Assembly: GCA_937858995.1 (NCBI GenBank)
Contig: CALLZC010000059.1
Span: 1-64,000 of the forward strand
Direction: 5' to 3'
Length of the DNA: 64,000 bases
Origin: an uncultured Nostocoides sp.
GTDB lineage: Bacteria > Actinomycetota > Actinomycetes > Actinomycetales > Dermatophilaceae
Each line of letters opens with the position of its first letter. Within the stretch, counting starts at the first letter, position 1. Both the position numbers and the translations under genes were made by a program. Below are positions 36,305 to 46,520 of the stretch, in pieces. Below the pieces are notes generated by a model that saw only the letters and a list, made by a program, of their open reading frames with translations, searched no databases and was not told where the DNA came from.

Positions 36305-38748
36305 GCAGCACCTCCGGGGGTGACGGTCACGAGCTGCCCGGCGCGGGCACCGAGGTGGGTAACCCGGGAGCCCGCCGAATTGGTCGGAAGCCAGACGACG
36401 TGGTCGACCATCTCGGTGACGACCAGCGGCAGAGTGATGGAACCGGAGGGGCCACTGACCGTCACCGGCTCGCCGTCGGCGACCCCGAGCGCGGCGGCAC
36501 CCGATGCACTGATCCGCGCCACCGCCCGAGGGGCGGTGCCTGCGAGGAAGGGCGCGCCGTCCTGCAGGGTGCCCTTGTCGAGAAGGTGGTGCCAGCTCGC
36601 CAGGACGAACTGTCCCGGGCCGGGGCTGGGAATCGACGCGCTGACCACATCCGGCCGGGCGGCACGGGGGCCAGCCCACGGGCCGATCTCGGCCATCTCG
36701 GCGCGCACCTGCTCAAGGCTCCGCACACCCAGAACGTGGCCGAGTTCGCCGGCCAGCAAGTCCAGAACGCGGTAGTCGGAGAGGGCGTTGGTCTCCAGCG
36801 CCGCCAGGAACGGCCGCACCCGGCCCTCCCAGTCGACGAAGCTGCCGGACTTCTCCGCGAAGGGCGCCACCGGGAGCACCACGTCGGCGTATGCCGTCAC
36901 GCTGCTCGGCCGGTAGTCGAGCGAGACCACGAAGGCCCGCTCCAGGGCGTCGTATGACGCCGGGTCGCCGAGGTCCTCGGCATCCACTCCGCCGACCAGC
37001 AGCGCACCCAGGCCGCCCTGGGCGGCGCCGGCGATGATTCCGGCGGTGTCGAGCCCGACATCGCTGGGCAGGTGATCCACTCCCCAGGCCCGGGCGATCT
37101 CGTCGCGGGCCGCCGTGTTGCCCGCCGGCCGCCCGCCGGGCAGCACCGTGGACAAGGCGCCCGCTTCGAGGGCTCCCCGTTCGCCGGCCCGTCGCGGGAT
37201 CCACGCCAAGGCGGCGCCCGTCTGCTCCGCCAGATCTGCGGCCGCGGCCAGCGCGCCCGGAATGGTGGCCAGTCGTTCGCCGACCAGAAGCACGCTGCCC
37301 TCGGCGTCGAGCGCCGCCCGAGCCTGCTCACCCGAGAGGACTTCCGTCTCGGTGCCGGGCGCTGCGGGAATGAGGGTGCCGCCCATCTTCGCCAGCCCGC
37401 GGGTGGCGAACGGGGCGATGGCGCTGACCTGCGTCTTGTTCTTGCGGGCGGCCTTGCGCAACCGCAGGAAGACGATGGGGCTTTCCTCCTCTGGCTCGAA
37501 TCCGGCCAGGAGAACCTTCGGTGCGCGCTCGAGCTGCTCGTAGGTCAGGCTGCCGCCCGCAGGCCCGGTGGCCACGATGGTGGAGGCCAAGAAGCGGGCT
37601 TCATCCGCGCTGTGCGGCCGGGCGCGGAAGTCGATGGCGTTGGTGCCCAGGACCGTTCGGGCGAACTTGGCGTAGGCGTAGGCGTCCTCGACGCTCACCC
37701 GCCCACCTGTCAGGACCCCGGCACGCTGGCCCAGCAGTCCGGCGGCGGCCGTGGCCAGCGCCTCGGGCCACGAGGTCACCTCGAGGCTGCCGGACGCCCC
37801 GCGCACCAGCGGCAGCGAGATGCGGTCGCCGAGCGCCGGGGCGGCAAAGGCCCAGCGGCCCTTGTCGCAGTTCCACTCCTCGTTGACCTCGGGATCATTG
37901 ATCGCCATCCGCCGTAGGACCGTGCCTCGGCGGTGGTCGGTGCGGATCGCGCACCCGCTCGCGCAGTGCTCGCACCCACCCGGGGTGGAAACCAGATCGA
38001 AGGGGCGGCTTCGGAAGCGATAGGCCGAACCGGTCAGCGCCCCGACGGGGCAGATCTGGACGGTGTTGCCGGAGAAGTAGCTCTCGAAGGGCTGGTCCTC
38101 ATAAATCCCGACCTGTTGCAACGCGCCGCGCTCGACGAGGGCGATGAAGGGGTCACCGGCGATCTGGTCCGAGAAGCGGGTGCACCGGGCACACAGGACG
38201 CACCGCTCCCGGTCCAGCAGCACCGAGCTGGAGATGCTCACCGGCTTGGGATAGGTGCGCTTGATGTCCTCGAATCGGGATACCTCGCGGCCGGTCGACA
38301 TCGCCTGGTTCTGCAGCGGGCACTCCCCACCTTTGTCGCAGACCGGGCAGTCGAGCGGGTGGTTGACCAGGAGCAACTCCATAACGCCCCGTTGGGCCTT
38401 TTCGGCGCCGGGCGAGGTGTATTGGGTGCGCACCTGCATTCCCTCGGCGACCGTCATGGTGCATGAGGCCTGGGGCTTCATCCGCCCGGGCGGACCCTGC
38501 ATCTGCCGAGGTTCACCCGGGCGACCGTCCGGTCCGGGGGGACCGGGCATCGCCACCTCGACGAGGCACTGACGGCACGCACCCATGGGCTCCAGGGCCG
38601 GGTGGTCGCAAAAGCGCGGGATCTCGATGCCGATTTCCTCGGCCGCCCGGATGATGAGGGTGCCCTTGGGAACCGACACCGGGATTCCGTCGATCGTCAA
38701 GGTGACCAGATCGGTGGTGACGGCGAGCTTGTCGGGAGTGACGGTCAT
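36301..38748 (-). CDS. nuoG: NADH-quinone oxidoreductase subunit G, main operon
   Basis: Large iron-sulfur subunit of the NADH module, 815 residues. The N-terminal [2Fe-2S] domain shows [19 protein letters not shown]. It is followed by the His-Cys cluster region [17 protein letters not shown], the 4Fe-4S pair [10 protein letters not shown] with CPVGALT, and the extra cluster [10 protein letters not shown] that opens the molybdopterin-like domain. The start is ATG 38748, overlapping the nuoF stop (ATGA). No second nuoG exists in this window. Confidence 0.96.
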   Translation of the reverse strand: MTVTPDKLAVTTDLVTLTIDGIPVSVPKGTLIIRAAEEIGIEIPRFCDHPALEPMGACRQCLVEVAMPGPPGPDGRPGEPRQMQGPPGRMKPQASCTMTVAEGMQVRTQYTSPGAEKAQRGVMELLLVNHPLDCPVCDKGGECPLQNQAMSTGREVSRFEDIKRTYPKPVSISSSVLLDRERCVLCARCTRFSDQIAGDPFIALVERGALQQVGIYEDQPFESYFSGNTVQICPVGALTGSAYRFRSRPFDLVSTPGGCEHCASGCAIRTDHRRGTVLRRMAINDPEVNEEWNCDKGRWAFAAPALGDRISLPLVRGASGSLEVTSWPEALATAAAGLLGQRAGVLTGGRVSVEDAYAYAKFARTVLGTNAIDFRARPHSADEARFLASTIVATGPAGGSLTYEQLERAPKVLLAGFEPEEESPIVFLRLRKAARKNKTQVSAIAPFATRGLAKMGGTLIPAAPGTETEVLSGEQARAALDAEGSVLLVGERLATIPGALAAAADLAEQTGAALAWIPRRAGERGALEAGALSTVLPGGRPAGNTAARDEIARAWGVDHLPSDVGLDTAGIIAGAAQGGLGALLVGGVDAEDLGDPASYDALERAFVVSLDYRPSSVTAYADVVLPVAPFAEKSGSFVDWEGRVRPFLAALETNALSDYRVLDLLAGELGHVLGVRSLEQVRAEMAEIGPWAGPRAARPDVVSASIPSPGPGQFVLASWHHLLDKGTLQDGAPFLAGTAPRAVARISASGAAALGVADGEPVTVSGPSGSITLPLVVTEMVDHVVWLPTNSAGSRVTHLGARAGQLVTVTPGGAA

Positions 38749-40061
38749 ACGGACGCGGTCTCCTTCACGAAGAGAGCGGAGGCGTCCCGATCGAACGGGC
38801 AACCGCCCTCGGCCAGGTGCGCGAGGTATTCGTCGCGGAAGTACTCGATGCTGCTGGTGACCGGGGAGGTTGCCCCGTCGCCGAGCGCGCAGAAACTGCG
38901 GCCAAGGATGTTGTCGCAGATGTCGAGGAGCTTTTCCAGATCCTGCTCGTCACCGACTCCGTGCTCGAGGCGGCCCAGGATCTGCTTGAGCCACCAGGTG
39001 CCTTCGCGGCACGGGGTGCACTTGCCGCACGACTCGTGCTTGTAGAAGTCGGTCCAGCGATCGACCGCACGGACCACGCACGTGCTCTCGTCGAAAATCT
39101 GCAGTGCCCGGGTGCCGAGCATCGAACCAGCCTTGGCGACCGAGTCGAAATCGAGCGGGATGTCCAGGTGCGCATCAGTGAACAAGGGCGTGCTCGACCC
39201 GCCAGGTGTCCAGAACTTCAGCTTCTTGCCATCGCGCATCCCGCCGGCCATATCGAGCAGTTCGCGCAGGGTGATGCCGAGCGGCGCCTCATACTGCCCG
39301 GGCCGGGTGACGTGCCCCGACAGCGAGAAGATCCCAAAACCCTTGGAGCTCTCGGTGCCCATGGCCGCGAACCAGTCCGCGCCGTGCAGGAGGATCGGCG
39401 GGATGCTGGCGATCGATTCGACATTGTTGACGACGGTCGGCCGGGCATACAGGCCCGCGACGGCAGGGAACGGCGGCTTGCTGCGTGGCTGGCCACGCCG
39501 GCCCTCGAGCGAGTCGAGCAGCGCGGTCTCTTCACCGCAGATATAGGCACCGGCACCCGCATGGACCGTGACGTCCAGGTCGAAACCGGAGCCGTGGATG
39601 TTCTTGCCGAGGTGGCCCGCGGCATACGCCTCCTCGACGGCGCGCAGCAGCCGGCGGTAGACGTGCACGACCTCGCCGCGCAGATAGATGAAGGCGTGGT
39701 GACAACCGATCGCGTATGCGGTGATGGCCACCCCCTCGATGAGGAAGTGCGGGGCCGCCATCATCAGCGGAATGTCCTTGCACGTGCCCGGCTCGGACTC
39801 GTCGGCGTTGACCACGAGATAGCGGGGCCCACCGTCCGGTGGCGGTAGGAAGCTCCACTTCAACCCGGTCGGGAAGCCCGCGCCGCCACGGCCCCGGAGC
39901 CCGGAGTCCTTGGCCATCTGCACCAGCGCGGCCGGCCCGACCTCGAAGGCCTTGTCGAGGGCCCGGTAGCCGTCGTTCTCCTCATAGGTCGCCAACGTCC
40001 AGCTCTGGGGGTGATCCCAGAAGGTCGACAGGATCGGCGTCAGCGTCGTCATGTCACTCAC
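38745..40061 (-). CDS. nuoF: NADH-quinone oxidoreductase subunit F, main operon
   Basis: FMN- and NADH-binding subunit with cluster N3, 438 residues. The glycine-rich NADH site [18 protein letters not shown], the FMN region [16 protein letters not shown], and the 4Fe-4S motif [12 protein letters not shown] with its distant fourth cysteine are all present. GTG 40061 overlaps nuoE by eight bases; ATG 40052 is equally plausible because AGGTGA precedes it. Confidence 0.96.
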   Translation of the reverse strand: MSDMTTLTPILSTFWDHPQSWTLATYEENDGYRALDKAFEVGPAALVQMAKDSGLRGRGGAGFPTGLKWSFLPPPDGGPRYLVVNADESEPGTCKDIPLMMAAPHFLIEGVAITAYAIGCHHAFIYLRGEVVHVYRRLLRAVEEAYAAGHLGKNIHGSGFDLDVTVHAGAGAYICGEETALLDSLEGRRGQPRSKPPFPAVAGLYARPTVVNNVESIASIPPILLHGADWFAAMGTESSKGFGIFSLSGHVTRPGQYEAPLGITLRELLDMAGGMRDGKKLKFWTPGGSSTPLFTDAHLDIPLDFDSVAKAGSMLGTRALQIFDESTCVVRAVDRWTDFYKHESCGKCTPCREGTWWLKQILGRLEHGVGDEQDLEKLLDICDNILGRSFCALGDGATSPVTSSIEYFRDEYLAHLAEGGCPFDRDASALFVKETASV

Positions 40062-40803
40062 CTGCCTTCGGGTTCGCCTCGGAGAAGGCGGACGAGGGGG
40101 CGCTCCAGCCCTGCTCGTGCGCCAGCTTCAGACCCTCGAGGGTGGCGGGGCCGGCGCCCACGCCCTCGTCGGCGCGACCGTCGAGGAAGCCAGCCAGGAC
40201 CCGGGAGGTCTCCTTGAAGGTGCACTGTCGGTTCGGGCCACGGGTGGGTCGGACGGGGACATCGCTACGCAGGTCGTCGACGAGGCGGATCGTCGATTCG
40301 GGGGTCTGGTTGTCGTAGAACTCCCAGTTCACCATCACGACCGGTGCGAAGTCGCAGGCCGCATTGCATTCGATGCGCTCGAGGGTGATCTTGCCGTCCG
40401 GGGTGCTTTCGTCGTGCTCGACGCCCAGGTGATCGCTGACGGCATCCCAAATCTGGTCTCCACCCATGACCGCACACAGGGTGTTGACGCACACGCCCAC
40501 GGTGTATTCACCATTGGGGTGGCGCTTGTATTGGGTGTAGAAGGTCGCCACTCCCGAGACCTCGGCCTCGCTCAGGCCCAACTCCTCGGCGCAAAAAGTG
40601 ATCCCGCGCCCGGGCACATAGCCGTCGACGCTTTGGACCAAGTGCAACATCGGCAGCAGCGCCGAGCGCGCTACCGGATAGCGGGCGATGATCGCCTGCG
40701 CGTCCTCGTGGAGTCGCGCGCGCACGTCATCGGCATACGGCTGCTTGCTCTCCGCCGAGACCGTCAGGAAGCCGGAAGCGGTTTGTTCGCCATAGTGCTC
40801 CAT
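40054..40803 (-). CDS. nuoE: NADH-quinone oxidoreductase subunit E, main operon
   Basis: [2Fe-2S] thioredoxin-like subunit of the NADH module, 249 residues. Cysteines in VCVNTLCAVMGG and IECNAACDFAP give the C-x4-C and C-x3-C pattern. A C-terminal extension after about residue 190 is typical of actinobacterial NuoE. The ATG at 40803 joins the nuoD stop as TGATG. Confidence 0.95.
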   Translation of the reverse strand: MEHYGEQTASGFLTVSAESKQPYADDVRARLHEDAQAIIARYPVARSALLPMLHLVQSVDGYVPGRGITFCAEELGLSEAEVSGVATFYTQYKRHPNGEYTVGVCVNTLCAVMGGDQIWDAVSDHLGVEHDESTPDGKITLERIECNAACDFAPVVMVNWEFYDNQTPESTIRLVDDLRSDVPVRPTRGPNRQCTFKETSRVLAGFLDGRADEGVGAGPATLEGLKLAHEQGWSAPSSAFSEANPKAGE

Positions 40804-42185
40804 CAGCGGTCGACACCTCCCATGACCGGGTCGATCGAGGCCACGGCGACGATGACGTCGGCGATCTGAGCGCCCTCGCACATCGCCGCCACGGCCTGCA
40901 GGTTGTTGAAGCTGGGCTCGCGGAAATGCACCCGATAGGGCCGGGTCCCGCCGTCGGAGACTGCGTGACACCCCAATTCGCCCTTGGGCGACTCGACGGC
41001 GACATACACCTGCCCGGGCGGAACCCGGAAGCCCTCCGTGACGAGTTTGAAGTGATGGATGAGCGACTCCATCGACGACCCCATGATTTCCTTGATGTGC
41101 TTCGGCGAGTTGCCCATGCCATCGGGTCCGACTGCCAGCCGCGCGGGCCAGGCAATCTTCTTGTCGGCCACCATCACGGGACCGGGGTTGTTCTGGAGTT
41201 CGTCGATGACCTGCTCGACGATCTTCAGCGACTCCCACATCTCCTTGACCCGCAGCCACAGCCGGTCGTAGGCATCGGCCCCAGTGCGGGTCAGCACCTC
41301 GAAGTCGTACTTCTCGTAGCCGCAGTAGGGCTGTGATTTGCGCAGGTCGAGGGGATAGCCGGCGCTGCGCAGCATCGGACCGGTGATCCCCAACGCCATA
41401 CATCCGGTCAGGTCCAGATGACCAGTACCGACCATACGGCCCTTGAGAATGGGGTTTTCCAGCATGAGCAGCTCGAGCTCGCCGAATCCCTTGCGCAACT
41501 CGGGAATCGTCTCCCGGATCGCCTGGATCGCGCCGGCCGGAAGGTCCTGGGCGACACCACCCGGGCGGATGTAGGCGTGGTTCATCCGCAGCCCGGAAAT
41601 CATCTCGAACAGGCTCAGGATGCGCTCCCGCTCACGGAAGCCCACGGTCATCACGGTCGTGGCACCCAGTTCCATGCCCCCGGTTCCCATACAGACCAGG
41701 TGGCTGGTGATCCGGTTGAGCTCCATCATGAGCACGCGAATGGCGCTCGCGCGGGCCGGGATGTCGTCGGTGATGCCGAGCAACTTCTCGACCGCGAGGC
41801 AGTAGGCCGTCTCGGTGAATAGCGGCATGACGTAGTCCATGCGGGTGCAGAAGGTCACGCCCTGCACCCAGGAGCGGAACTCCATGTTCTTCTCGATGCC
41901 GGTATGCAGATAGCCGATCCCGGCACGCGCCTCGGTGACCGTCTCGCCCTCGATCTCCAGGATCAAGCGCAGCACGCCGTGCGTCGACGGGTGCTGCGGA
42001 CCCATGTTGACGACGATCCGCTCCTCGGGACGGGAGCCGACCTCGCCGACGATGTCATCCCAGTCCCCGCCGATGGCGTTGAAGACGCGCTCGTCGGAAT
42101 CCGCGTCGGGCTCGGCAAAGGGATCGCCGCCGGTGACCTCGAGGTCCTCGTCGATAGCGGTGAAGACCGTGCTGTCGTTGCTCAT
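40803..42185 (-). CDS. nuoD: NADH-quinone oxidoreductase subunit D, only copy in window
   Basis: 49-kDa-type subunit that forms the quinone site with NuoB, 460 residues. [22 protein letters not shown] and the end segment [12 protein letters not shown] are the family marks; an acidic N-terminal extension of about 60 residues precedes the core. The ATG at 42185 joins the nuoC stop (TGATG). It matters that this is the only nuoD here: the second complex I set has A, B, C and H-N but no D, so this protein might serve both complexes. Confidence 0.96.
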   Translation of the reverse strand: MSNDSTVFTAIDEDLEVTGGDPFAEPDADSDERVFNAIGGDWDDIVGEVGSRPEERIVVNMGPQHPSTHGVLRLILEIEGETVTEARAGIGYLHTGIEKNMEFRSWVQGVTFCTRMDYVMPLFTETAYCLAVEKLLGITDDIPARASAIRVLMMELNRITSHLVCMGTGGMELGATTVMTVGFRERERILSLFEMISGLRMNHAYIRPGGVAQDLPAGAIQAIRETIPELRKGFGELELLMLENPILKGRMVGTGHLDLTGCMALGITGPMLRSAGYPLDLRKSQPYCGYEKYDFEVLTRTGADAYDRLWLRVKEMWESLKIVEQVIDELQNNPGPVMVADKKIAWPARLAVGPDGMGNSPKHIKEIMGSSMESLIHHFKLVTEGFRVPPGQVYVAVESPKGELGCHAVSDGGTRPYRVHFREPSFNNLQAVAAMCEGAQIADVIVAVASIDPVMGGVDR

Positions 42186-42883
42186 CAGGTGTAGGACCTC
42201 CGCTGGTCCGGCGGGGGGACGGTCCCGCCCTTGTATTCCACTGGGATCCCGCCGAGCGGGTAGTCCTTGCGCTGGGGATGGCCAGGCCAGTCGTCCGGCA
42301 TCAGGATGCGGGTGAGCGCGGGGTGACCGTCGAAGACGATCCCGAACATGTCCCACGTCTCGCGTTCGTGCCAATCGGCCGCCGGATAGGTCGCGACGAC
42401 GCTGGGCACGCGCGGGTCATCGGCGGGTGCGGCCACTTCCACGCGGATCCGGCGCCCGCCGTGGGTGAGCGACATCAGGTGATAGACGACGTGAAACTCG
42501 CGTCCCGGGTCGGCCGGGAAGTGGACGCCGGACACGCTCAGGCATAGTTCGAAGCGCAGCGCCGGGTCGTCGCGCAGCGTGCGCGCCACCTCGGCCAGGT
42601 GCTCCCGAGGAACCACGAAGGTCATTTCGCCGCGATCGATGACGACGCGCTCGAGTTGCCCGGGGCCGGTCGCCGCCTCGACGGCATCCGCGATGGCGTC
42701 GAAGTCGCCGCCATAGGGCCGCACCGAAGCTCCGGGGAACAGGATCGGGGTCCGCAAGCCGCCATAGCCGGAGGTGTCTCCGGTGTCCTGGGCTCCGAAC
42801 ATGCCGGTGCGTTCGCCCCGCTGGATCGGGTCGGGCGCGGTCCCGGGTTGGGCCGGCAGGTTGCCCGGGGAAGAATCGCTCAT
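42185..42883 (-). CDS. nuoC: NADH-quinone oxidoreductase subunit C, main operon
   Basis: 30-kDa subunit, 232 residues. A Pro/Gly-rich N-terminal extension (about 1-70) precedes the conserved domain, which ends in [23 protein letters not shown] and [12 protein letters not shown]. The open frame reaches further upstream, but the ATG at 42883 overlaps the nuoB stop (ATGA) and is the obvious start. Confidence 0.95.
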   Translation of the reverse strand: MSDSSPGNLPAQPGTAPDPIQRGERTGMFGAQDTGDTSGYGGLRTPILFPGASVRPYGGDFDAIADAVEAATGPGQLERVVIDRGEMTFVVPREHLAEVARTLRDDPALRFELCLSVSGVHFPADPGREFHVVYHLMSLTHGGRRIRVEVAAPADDPRVPSVVATYPAADWHERETWDMFGIVFDGHPALTRILMPDDWPGHPQRKDYPLGGIPVEYKGGTVPPPDQRRSYT

Positions 42884-43461
42884 GCCAGCAGGCTCCGTCC
42901 GGCCAGGTGGTCGTGGGTGGGGGCCAGCAAGTGGGTGGGCGCCGCTTCGAGGGCCGCCTGCTCCGCGGCTCGGGCCGCCGCCACCCGGTTGACGCCGAGC
43001 TTGGAGTTCTGGATCTGATCGTGCAGCGTGAGAATCGCGTTGAGCAGCATCTGTGGCCGCGGTGGACATCCGGGCAGATAGACATCGACGGGAATGATGT
43101 GGTCCACGCCCTGGACGATCGCGTAGTTGTTGAACATCCCGCCCGAGCTGGCACAGACACCCATGGCAATGACCCACTTGGGTTCCGGCATCTGGTCGTA
43201 GACCTGCCGCACGACCGGGGCCATCTTCTGGCTGACGCGCCCGGCCACGATCATCAGGTCCGCCTGGCGGGGGGTGGCGCTGAAGCGCTCCATGCCGAAG
43301 CGGGCAATGTCGTAGTCCGGCGTGCCGACCGCCATCATTTCGATGGCGCAGCAGGCCAGCCCGAATGTCGCCGGCCAGATCGAACTCTTGCGCATATAGC
43401 CGGCAACCTGCTCGACCGTGGTCAGCAGGAATCCGGCGGGAAGCTTCTCTTCGATACCCAT
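42880..43461 (-). CDS. nuoB: NADH-quinone oxidoreductase subunit B, main operon
   Basis: Cluster N2 subunit, 193 residues. Cysteines in [22 protein letters not shown] and [10 protein letters not shown] are intact. A near-perfect Shine-Dalgarno (AAGGAGGT) lies six to seven bases before the ATG at 43461, the strongest ribosome site in the operon. It diverges strongly from NuoB2 around the quinone-site loop. Confidence 0.97.
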   Translation of the reverse strand: MGIEEKLPAGFLLTTVEQVAGYMRKSSIWPATFGLACCAIEMMAVGTPDYDIARFGMERFSATPRQADLMIVAGRVSQKMAPVVRQVYDQMPEPKWVIAMGVCASSGGMFNNYAIVQGVDHIIPVDVYLPGCPPRPQMLLNAILTLHDQIQNSKLGVNRVAAARAAEQAALEAAPTHLLAPTHDHLAGRSLLA

Positions 43462-43491
43462 GGCATTACCTCCTTAAGCCCAATGTCCGCT

Positions 43492-43854
43492 TCAGTCCCA
43501 GTCCAGGCCGCCACGTCGCCAGACGTAGGCGTAAGCGATGAAGACGGTGGCGATGAAGAGCACCATCTCGACCAGGGCGAAGAGGCCCAAACCACCGAAG
43601 GCCACCGCGAAGGGATAGAGGAAGACGGACTCGATGTCGAAGATGATGAAGAGCATCGCCGTGAGGAAGTACTTGATCGGCACGCGCCCGCCACCCTCGG
43701 CCTGCGGGCTGGGCTGAATCCCACACTCGTAGGCCTCGACCTTGGCCCGGTTGTAGCGGCGCGGTCCGGTGAGCGGCGCGATGGCGACGGAGAAGATGGC
43801 GAACCCGCCACCGATCGCGAGGAAGAACAACAACGGCACATAGGGGTTCCCCAT
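43492..43854 (-). CDS. nuoA: NADH-quinone oxidoreductase subunit A, main operon
   Basis: Three-helix membrane subunit and first gene of the 14-gene operon, 120 residues. YECGIQPSPQAEGGGRVPIKYFLTAMLFIIFDIESVFLYPF (in pieces) is the conserved loop and helix, including the Cys of YECG that NuoA2 lacks. AAAGGGGAG ten bases upstream of the ATG serves as ribosome site. The promoter should lie in the 99 bp between it and menJ. Confidence 0.96.
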   Translation of the reverse strand: MGNPYVPLLFFLAIGGGFAIFSVAIAPLTGPRRYNRAKVEAYECGIQPSPQAEGGGRVPIKYFLTAMLFIIFDIESVFLYPFAVAFGGLGLFALVEMVLFIATVFIAYAYVWRRGGLDWD

Positions 43855-43953
43855 CAGAGATCAACTCCCCTTTCGATCGGTGTGGTGCAGGTCACGGACC
43901 CAGCCACTGCCATCCTAGGGGGGCGGCCGGATGTGGTGTCGGGCGACTGGCCT
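43855..43953 (-). promoter_or_regulatory. Probable nuo operon promoter region
   Basis: 99-bp gap between menJ and nuoA on the same strand. Minus-strand TAGGAT at 43917-43912 is a candidate -10, with CCGACA-like bases about 19 bp upstream as a weak -35. The ribosome site AAAGGGGAG lies near 43865-43875. Nothing else is recognisable; a second, menJ-driven read-through transcript is also possible. Confidence 0.3.
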
Positions 43954-45243
43954 TTAGGCATCGGGTGCCATCTTCGACAGCGCGGTGATGAGACGGTCCG
44001 AGGGCGCTCCACCACGCGGTTCCGCAAGGTTGGCCATCACCTTGAGCAGGAATTTCATCAGGGTGGTCCGTGGGAGACCGTACTTGGTTGCCAGACGCAT
44101 GACCTCGGGGTGCCCGATGGCCGCAGCGAACCAGCGGCCCAGGGTGTAGTACCCACCCAGGTCGTCCTTCATCACCCCGGGGTATGAGGCGAGCACCCGT
44201 TCGCGGCCGTCGTCGGTGCCCCGGGCGAAGGCTTGAGCGATCACCTCGGCTGCGAGCCGGCCCGACTCCAGGGCATAGGCGATGCCCTCGCCATTGAACG
44301 GATTGACCATCCCACCGGCATCCCCGACGAGCAGTAGGCCGTCGCGGTAGTGCGGTTGCCGGTTGAAACCCATGGGCAGCGCGGCGCCGCGGATGGGGCC
44401 GACCATGGTCTCGTCGCTGTAGGTCCACTCGGCAGGCATGGTCGCGACCCAGCGGCGCATGACGTCCTTGTAGTCGGTCTTGCCGAATGCGCTGGAGGTG
44501 TTGAGGATGCCGAGGCCGACATTGGAGGTGCCATCGCCCACGCCGAAGATCCAGCCGTAGCCGGGCAAGAGGACCCGTTTGCCGTCCGGGTCCTGAGTCC
44601 ACAGCTCCAGCCAGGACTCCAGGTAGTCGTCGTCATGCCGGGGACTGGTGTAGTAGGTGCGAACCGCCACGCCCATCGGCCGGTCTTCGCGCTTCTCGCG
44701 GCCCATGGCCAGGGAGAGCCGCGAGGAGTTGCCGTCAGCCGCGATGACCAGCGGGGCGCGGAAGGTGCGCTCGGGCCCGACGGCGCGACCCTTGTCGTCG
44801 CTCTCGCGCGCGGTCACCCCGACGATTCGCCCGCCCTCGAGGACCGGGCCGGTGACATTGGTGGCTTCGCGCAGGTGTGCGCCATGTTTCACGGCGTGCC
44901 GGGCCAAGATGTCGTCGAAGTCATGCCGGGTGCGGACCAGGCCGTATGGCGGGAAGCTGGCCAGGTCCGGCCAGTCGAGCTGCAACCGCATACCGCCGCC
45001 GATGATGCGCAGGCCCTTGTTGCGGATCCAGCCGTCGGACTCGGGGGTCGGGACGCCGAGGGCGATGAGTTCCTTGACCGCACGCGGGGTCAGCCCGTCG
45101 CCGCAGACCTTTTCGCGGGGGAAGCGGGTCTTTTCCAGGAGCAGGACATCGAGGCCCGACATGGCCAGATTGGCCGCCGTCGCCGAGCCCGCAGGGCCAG
45201 CGCCGACGACGATGACGTCGGCCGACTCCGCGGTCTCTGACAC
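43954..45243 (-). CDS. menJ: Geranylgeranyl-reductase family FAD enzyme, probable menaquinone reductase MenJ
   Basis: FAD-dependent reductase, 429 residues. The dinucleotide motif VVGAGPAGSATAANLA is at 12-27. KVCGDGLTPRAVKEL and the FAD-end motif GDAGGMVNPFNGEGIAYALESG mark the GGR family. In Mycobacterium tuberculosis the homologue Rv0561c (MenJ) saturates one isoprene unit of menaquinone and lies near ubiE/menG and grcC1. Here too the gene lies in a menaquinone block, directly upstream of nuoA, which supports the same role. Archaeal-type lipid reduction is the less likely alternative. Confidence 0.88.
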   Translation of the reverse strand: MSETAESADVIVVGAGPAGSATAANLAMSGLDVLLLEKTRFPREKVCGDGLTPRAVKELIALGVPTPESDGWIRNKGLRIIGGGMRLQLDWPDLASFPPYGLVRTRHDFDDILARHAVKHGAHLREATNVTGPVLEGGRIVGVTARESDDKGRAVGPERTFRAPLVIAADGNSSRLSLAMGREKREDRPMGVAVRTYYTSPRHDDDYLESWLELWTQDPDGKRVLLPGYGWIFGVGDGTSNVGLGILNTSSAFGKTDYKDVMRRWVATMPAEWTYSDETMVGPIRGAALPMGFNRQPHYRDGLLLVGDAGGMVNPFNGEGIAYALESGRLAAEVIAQAFARGTDDGRERVLASYPGVMKDDLGGYYTLGRWFAAAIGHPEVMRLATKYGLPRTTLMKFLLKVMANLAEPRGGAPSDRLITALSKMAPDA

Positions 45244-45260
45244 GTGTGTCCCTCAGGTGC

Positions 45261-45333
45261 TTGTGAACGGTTTCACGAACTCGCTGAGTCTAGGCGAGGT
45301 CCTGCCCGCCCGTGGAAGTAAGGCTCGCCTAAG
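45261..45333 (-). promoter_or_regulatory. menJ upstream region with inverted repeats
   Basis: Three partial signals lie between the S66 peptidase gene and menJ. One is GTGAA-cggt-TTCAC at 45262-45275. Another is the inverted pair CTAGGCGAG (45290-45298) and CTCGCCTAAG (45324-45333). The third, on the minus strand, is TTAGGCGAGCCTTACTTCC (45332-45314), which shares most of the first fifteen positions of the IdeR/DtxR box as I remember it. All are suggestive only. Confidence 0.3.
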
Positions 45334-45344
45334 CTCGCGGACGC

Positions 45345-46406
45345 TCAGGCATAGTCGGCCCAGATCCGCTGCCGAACGCCGTCGATGGTCATCCACCCGC
45401 CGTGCGGAAGGATCCATTGTGGGCGGGTGTGACCGAACGGCGGCCCAACGACGATCACCGCCTCCGGGTTGTATGCCGTCACGACCTCGATCGCTCGATC
45501 CCGCTGCTCCGCGCGGTGGCGGGCGCGCACCGCTGCGGCGGGTCGCCGCTCCAGGTCGCTGGCTGGGGGGCGGGCCACGAGCACGGCGTCGACCGCCGCG
45601 AGCACGCCACGCTCGCCCAGGGAACGCAGGATGCGGCCGAACTCCGTCGCCGGGATGATCTCCTCCGACGCCTCCACCAAGAGCACCCCGCCGCGCAGGA
45701 CCGCCGGATCACTCGGGAACCGCCCCGCGGTCAGGATCCACTGCAGCACCTCGATGCAGCCGCCCCAGGTGCGACCGGTCACCTCTCGGTCCGGCCCGGC
45801 CCAGGTCCAGGGTTCGGTCGGCTCCAGCTCACCGTATGAAGTCAGGGCCGCGGGATCGAGCCAGTCCACGCCCACATCTTGAGAATGGCCCGGTTCGGTG
45901 ATCTCGAGTCGCTCGCCGGTCAGCAAGGCCGCCCGGAGGCTGGCCGCGTGGATGGGATCGACTCCCGGGCCGGGACCGAGGTGGACCTGGGTGCTGCCGC
46001 CATAGAAGCTGGCAACGCCGTGAGACCAGAGCCAGGAGGTGAGGTTGGTGTTGTCCGAGGTGCCCAGGAAGGGCTTGGGATCCGCGCGCACCAGGTCGGG
46101 GTCCAGGTGCGGGATGACGGTGATCTGGTCGTCGCCCCCGAGGGTGGCCAGCACGGCGCGGATGTCGGGGTTGGCGAAGGCCGCATTGAGATCGCGGGCC
46201 CGATCACGCGGCGTGCTGCCCAATTGCCGGGTGGTGGGGTACTCCACGGGGATCAGGCCGGTGACCTCCCTCAGCCGCCGCATGGCCTGCTCGTGGACGG
46301 CGGGTGCGAAACCCGGCGCGGCGAAGGACGGCGAAACGACCGCCACCGCGTCACCGGGCGCCGCCTTGCGTGGGGCAATGAGGTCCATCCCACCATTGCA
46401 CCGCAC
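45345..46406 (-). CDS. Peptidase S66 / MccF-like LD-carboxypeptidase
   Basis: Serine peptidase of family S66, 353 residues. The nucleophile elbow is FLGTSDNTNLTSWL (Ser in G-T-S-D), the acidic residue lies in LLVEASEE, and the His in PPFGHTRPQ completes the Ser-Glu-His triad of the family. Members cleave the L,D bond of muropeptides in cell-wall recycling or, as MccF, hydrolyse microcin C-like peptide nucleotides. The sequence does not decide which. GTG 46406 is chosen because GGAGGA lies four bases before it; ATG 46388 has no ribosome site. A composite palindrome separates it from menF upstream. Confidence 0.85.
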   Translation of the reverse strand: MRCNGGMDLIAPRKAAPGDAVAVVSPSFAAPGFAPAVHEQAMRRLREVTGLIPVEYPTTRQLGSTPRDRARDLNAAFANPDIRAVLATLGGDDQITVIPHLDPDLVRADPKPFLGTSDNTNLTSWLWSHGVASFYGGSTQVHLGPGPGVDPIHAASLRAALLTGERLEITEPGHSQDVGVDWLDPAALTSYGELEPTEPWTWAGPDREVTGRTWGGCIEVLQWILTAGRFPSDPAVLRGGVLLVEASEEIIPATEFGRILRSLGERGVLAAVDAVLVARPPASDLERRPAAAVRARHRAEQRDRAIEVVTAYNPEAVIVVGPPFGHTRPQWILPHGGWMTIDGVRQRIWADYA

Positions 46407-46440
46407 GGCTTCCTCCGACGCACCCGGATAATCGGGTGGT

Positions 46441-46520
46441 CAACCAACTCAGCGCACCTTGGTCAAATCTGCGCACCTAGCACAGTGTGTAGATTTGACT
46501 AACCTCTGCTAGCAGAAGTT
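46441..46520 (-). repeat. Composite palindrome A*-B-A, copy 2
   Basis: 80-bp element downstream of menF. On the plus strand it reads module A* (46441-46460, core CCAACTCAGC shared with A* of copy 1 in inverse), a spacer base, then module B (46462-46499). In B, GTCAAATCT-GCGCAC pairs with GTGTGT-AGATTTGAC around an eight-base loop, using G-U pairs in the inner stem. After another spacer base comes module A (46501-46520): AAC-ct-CTGCTAGCAG-aa-GTT. Read in the direction of menF transcription the order is A-B-A*, the same polarity as copy 1 after korA. Confidence 0.85.

Noticed and set aside
34799..36775. 658-residue plus-strand open frame opposite nuoH/nuoI
   Set aside because: Same codon-shadow composition, and it overlaps unmistakable NuoH and NuoI cluster motifs on the other strand.
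36301..43854. Recent duplication as the origin of the two nuo sets
   Set aside because: The paralogues differ throughout (for example the NuoB quinone loop, the NuoA YECG versus YESG, and NuoH length), so they are anciently distinct lineages.
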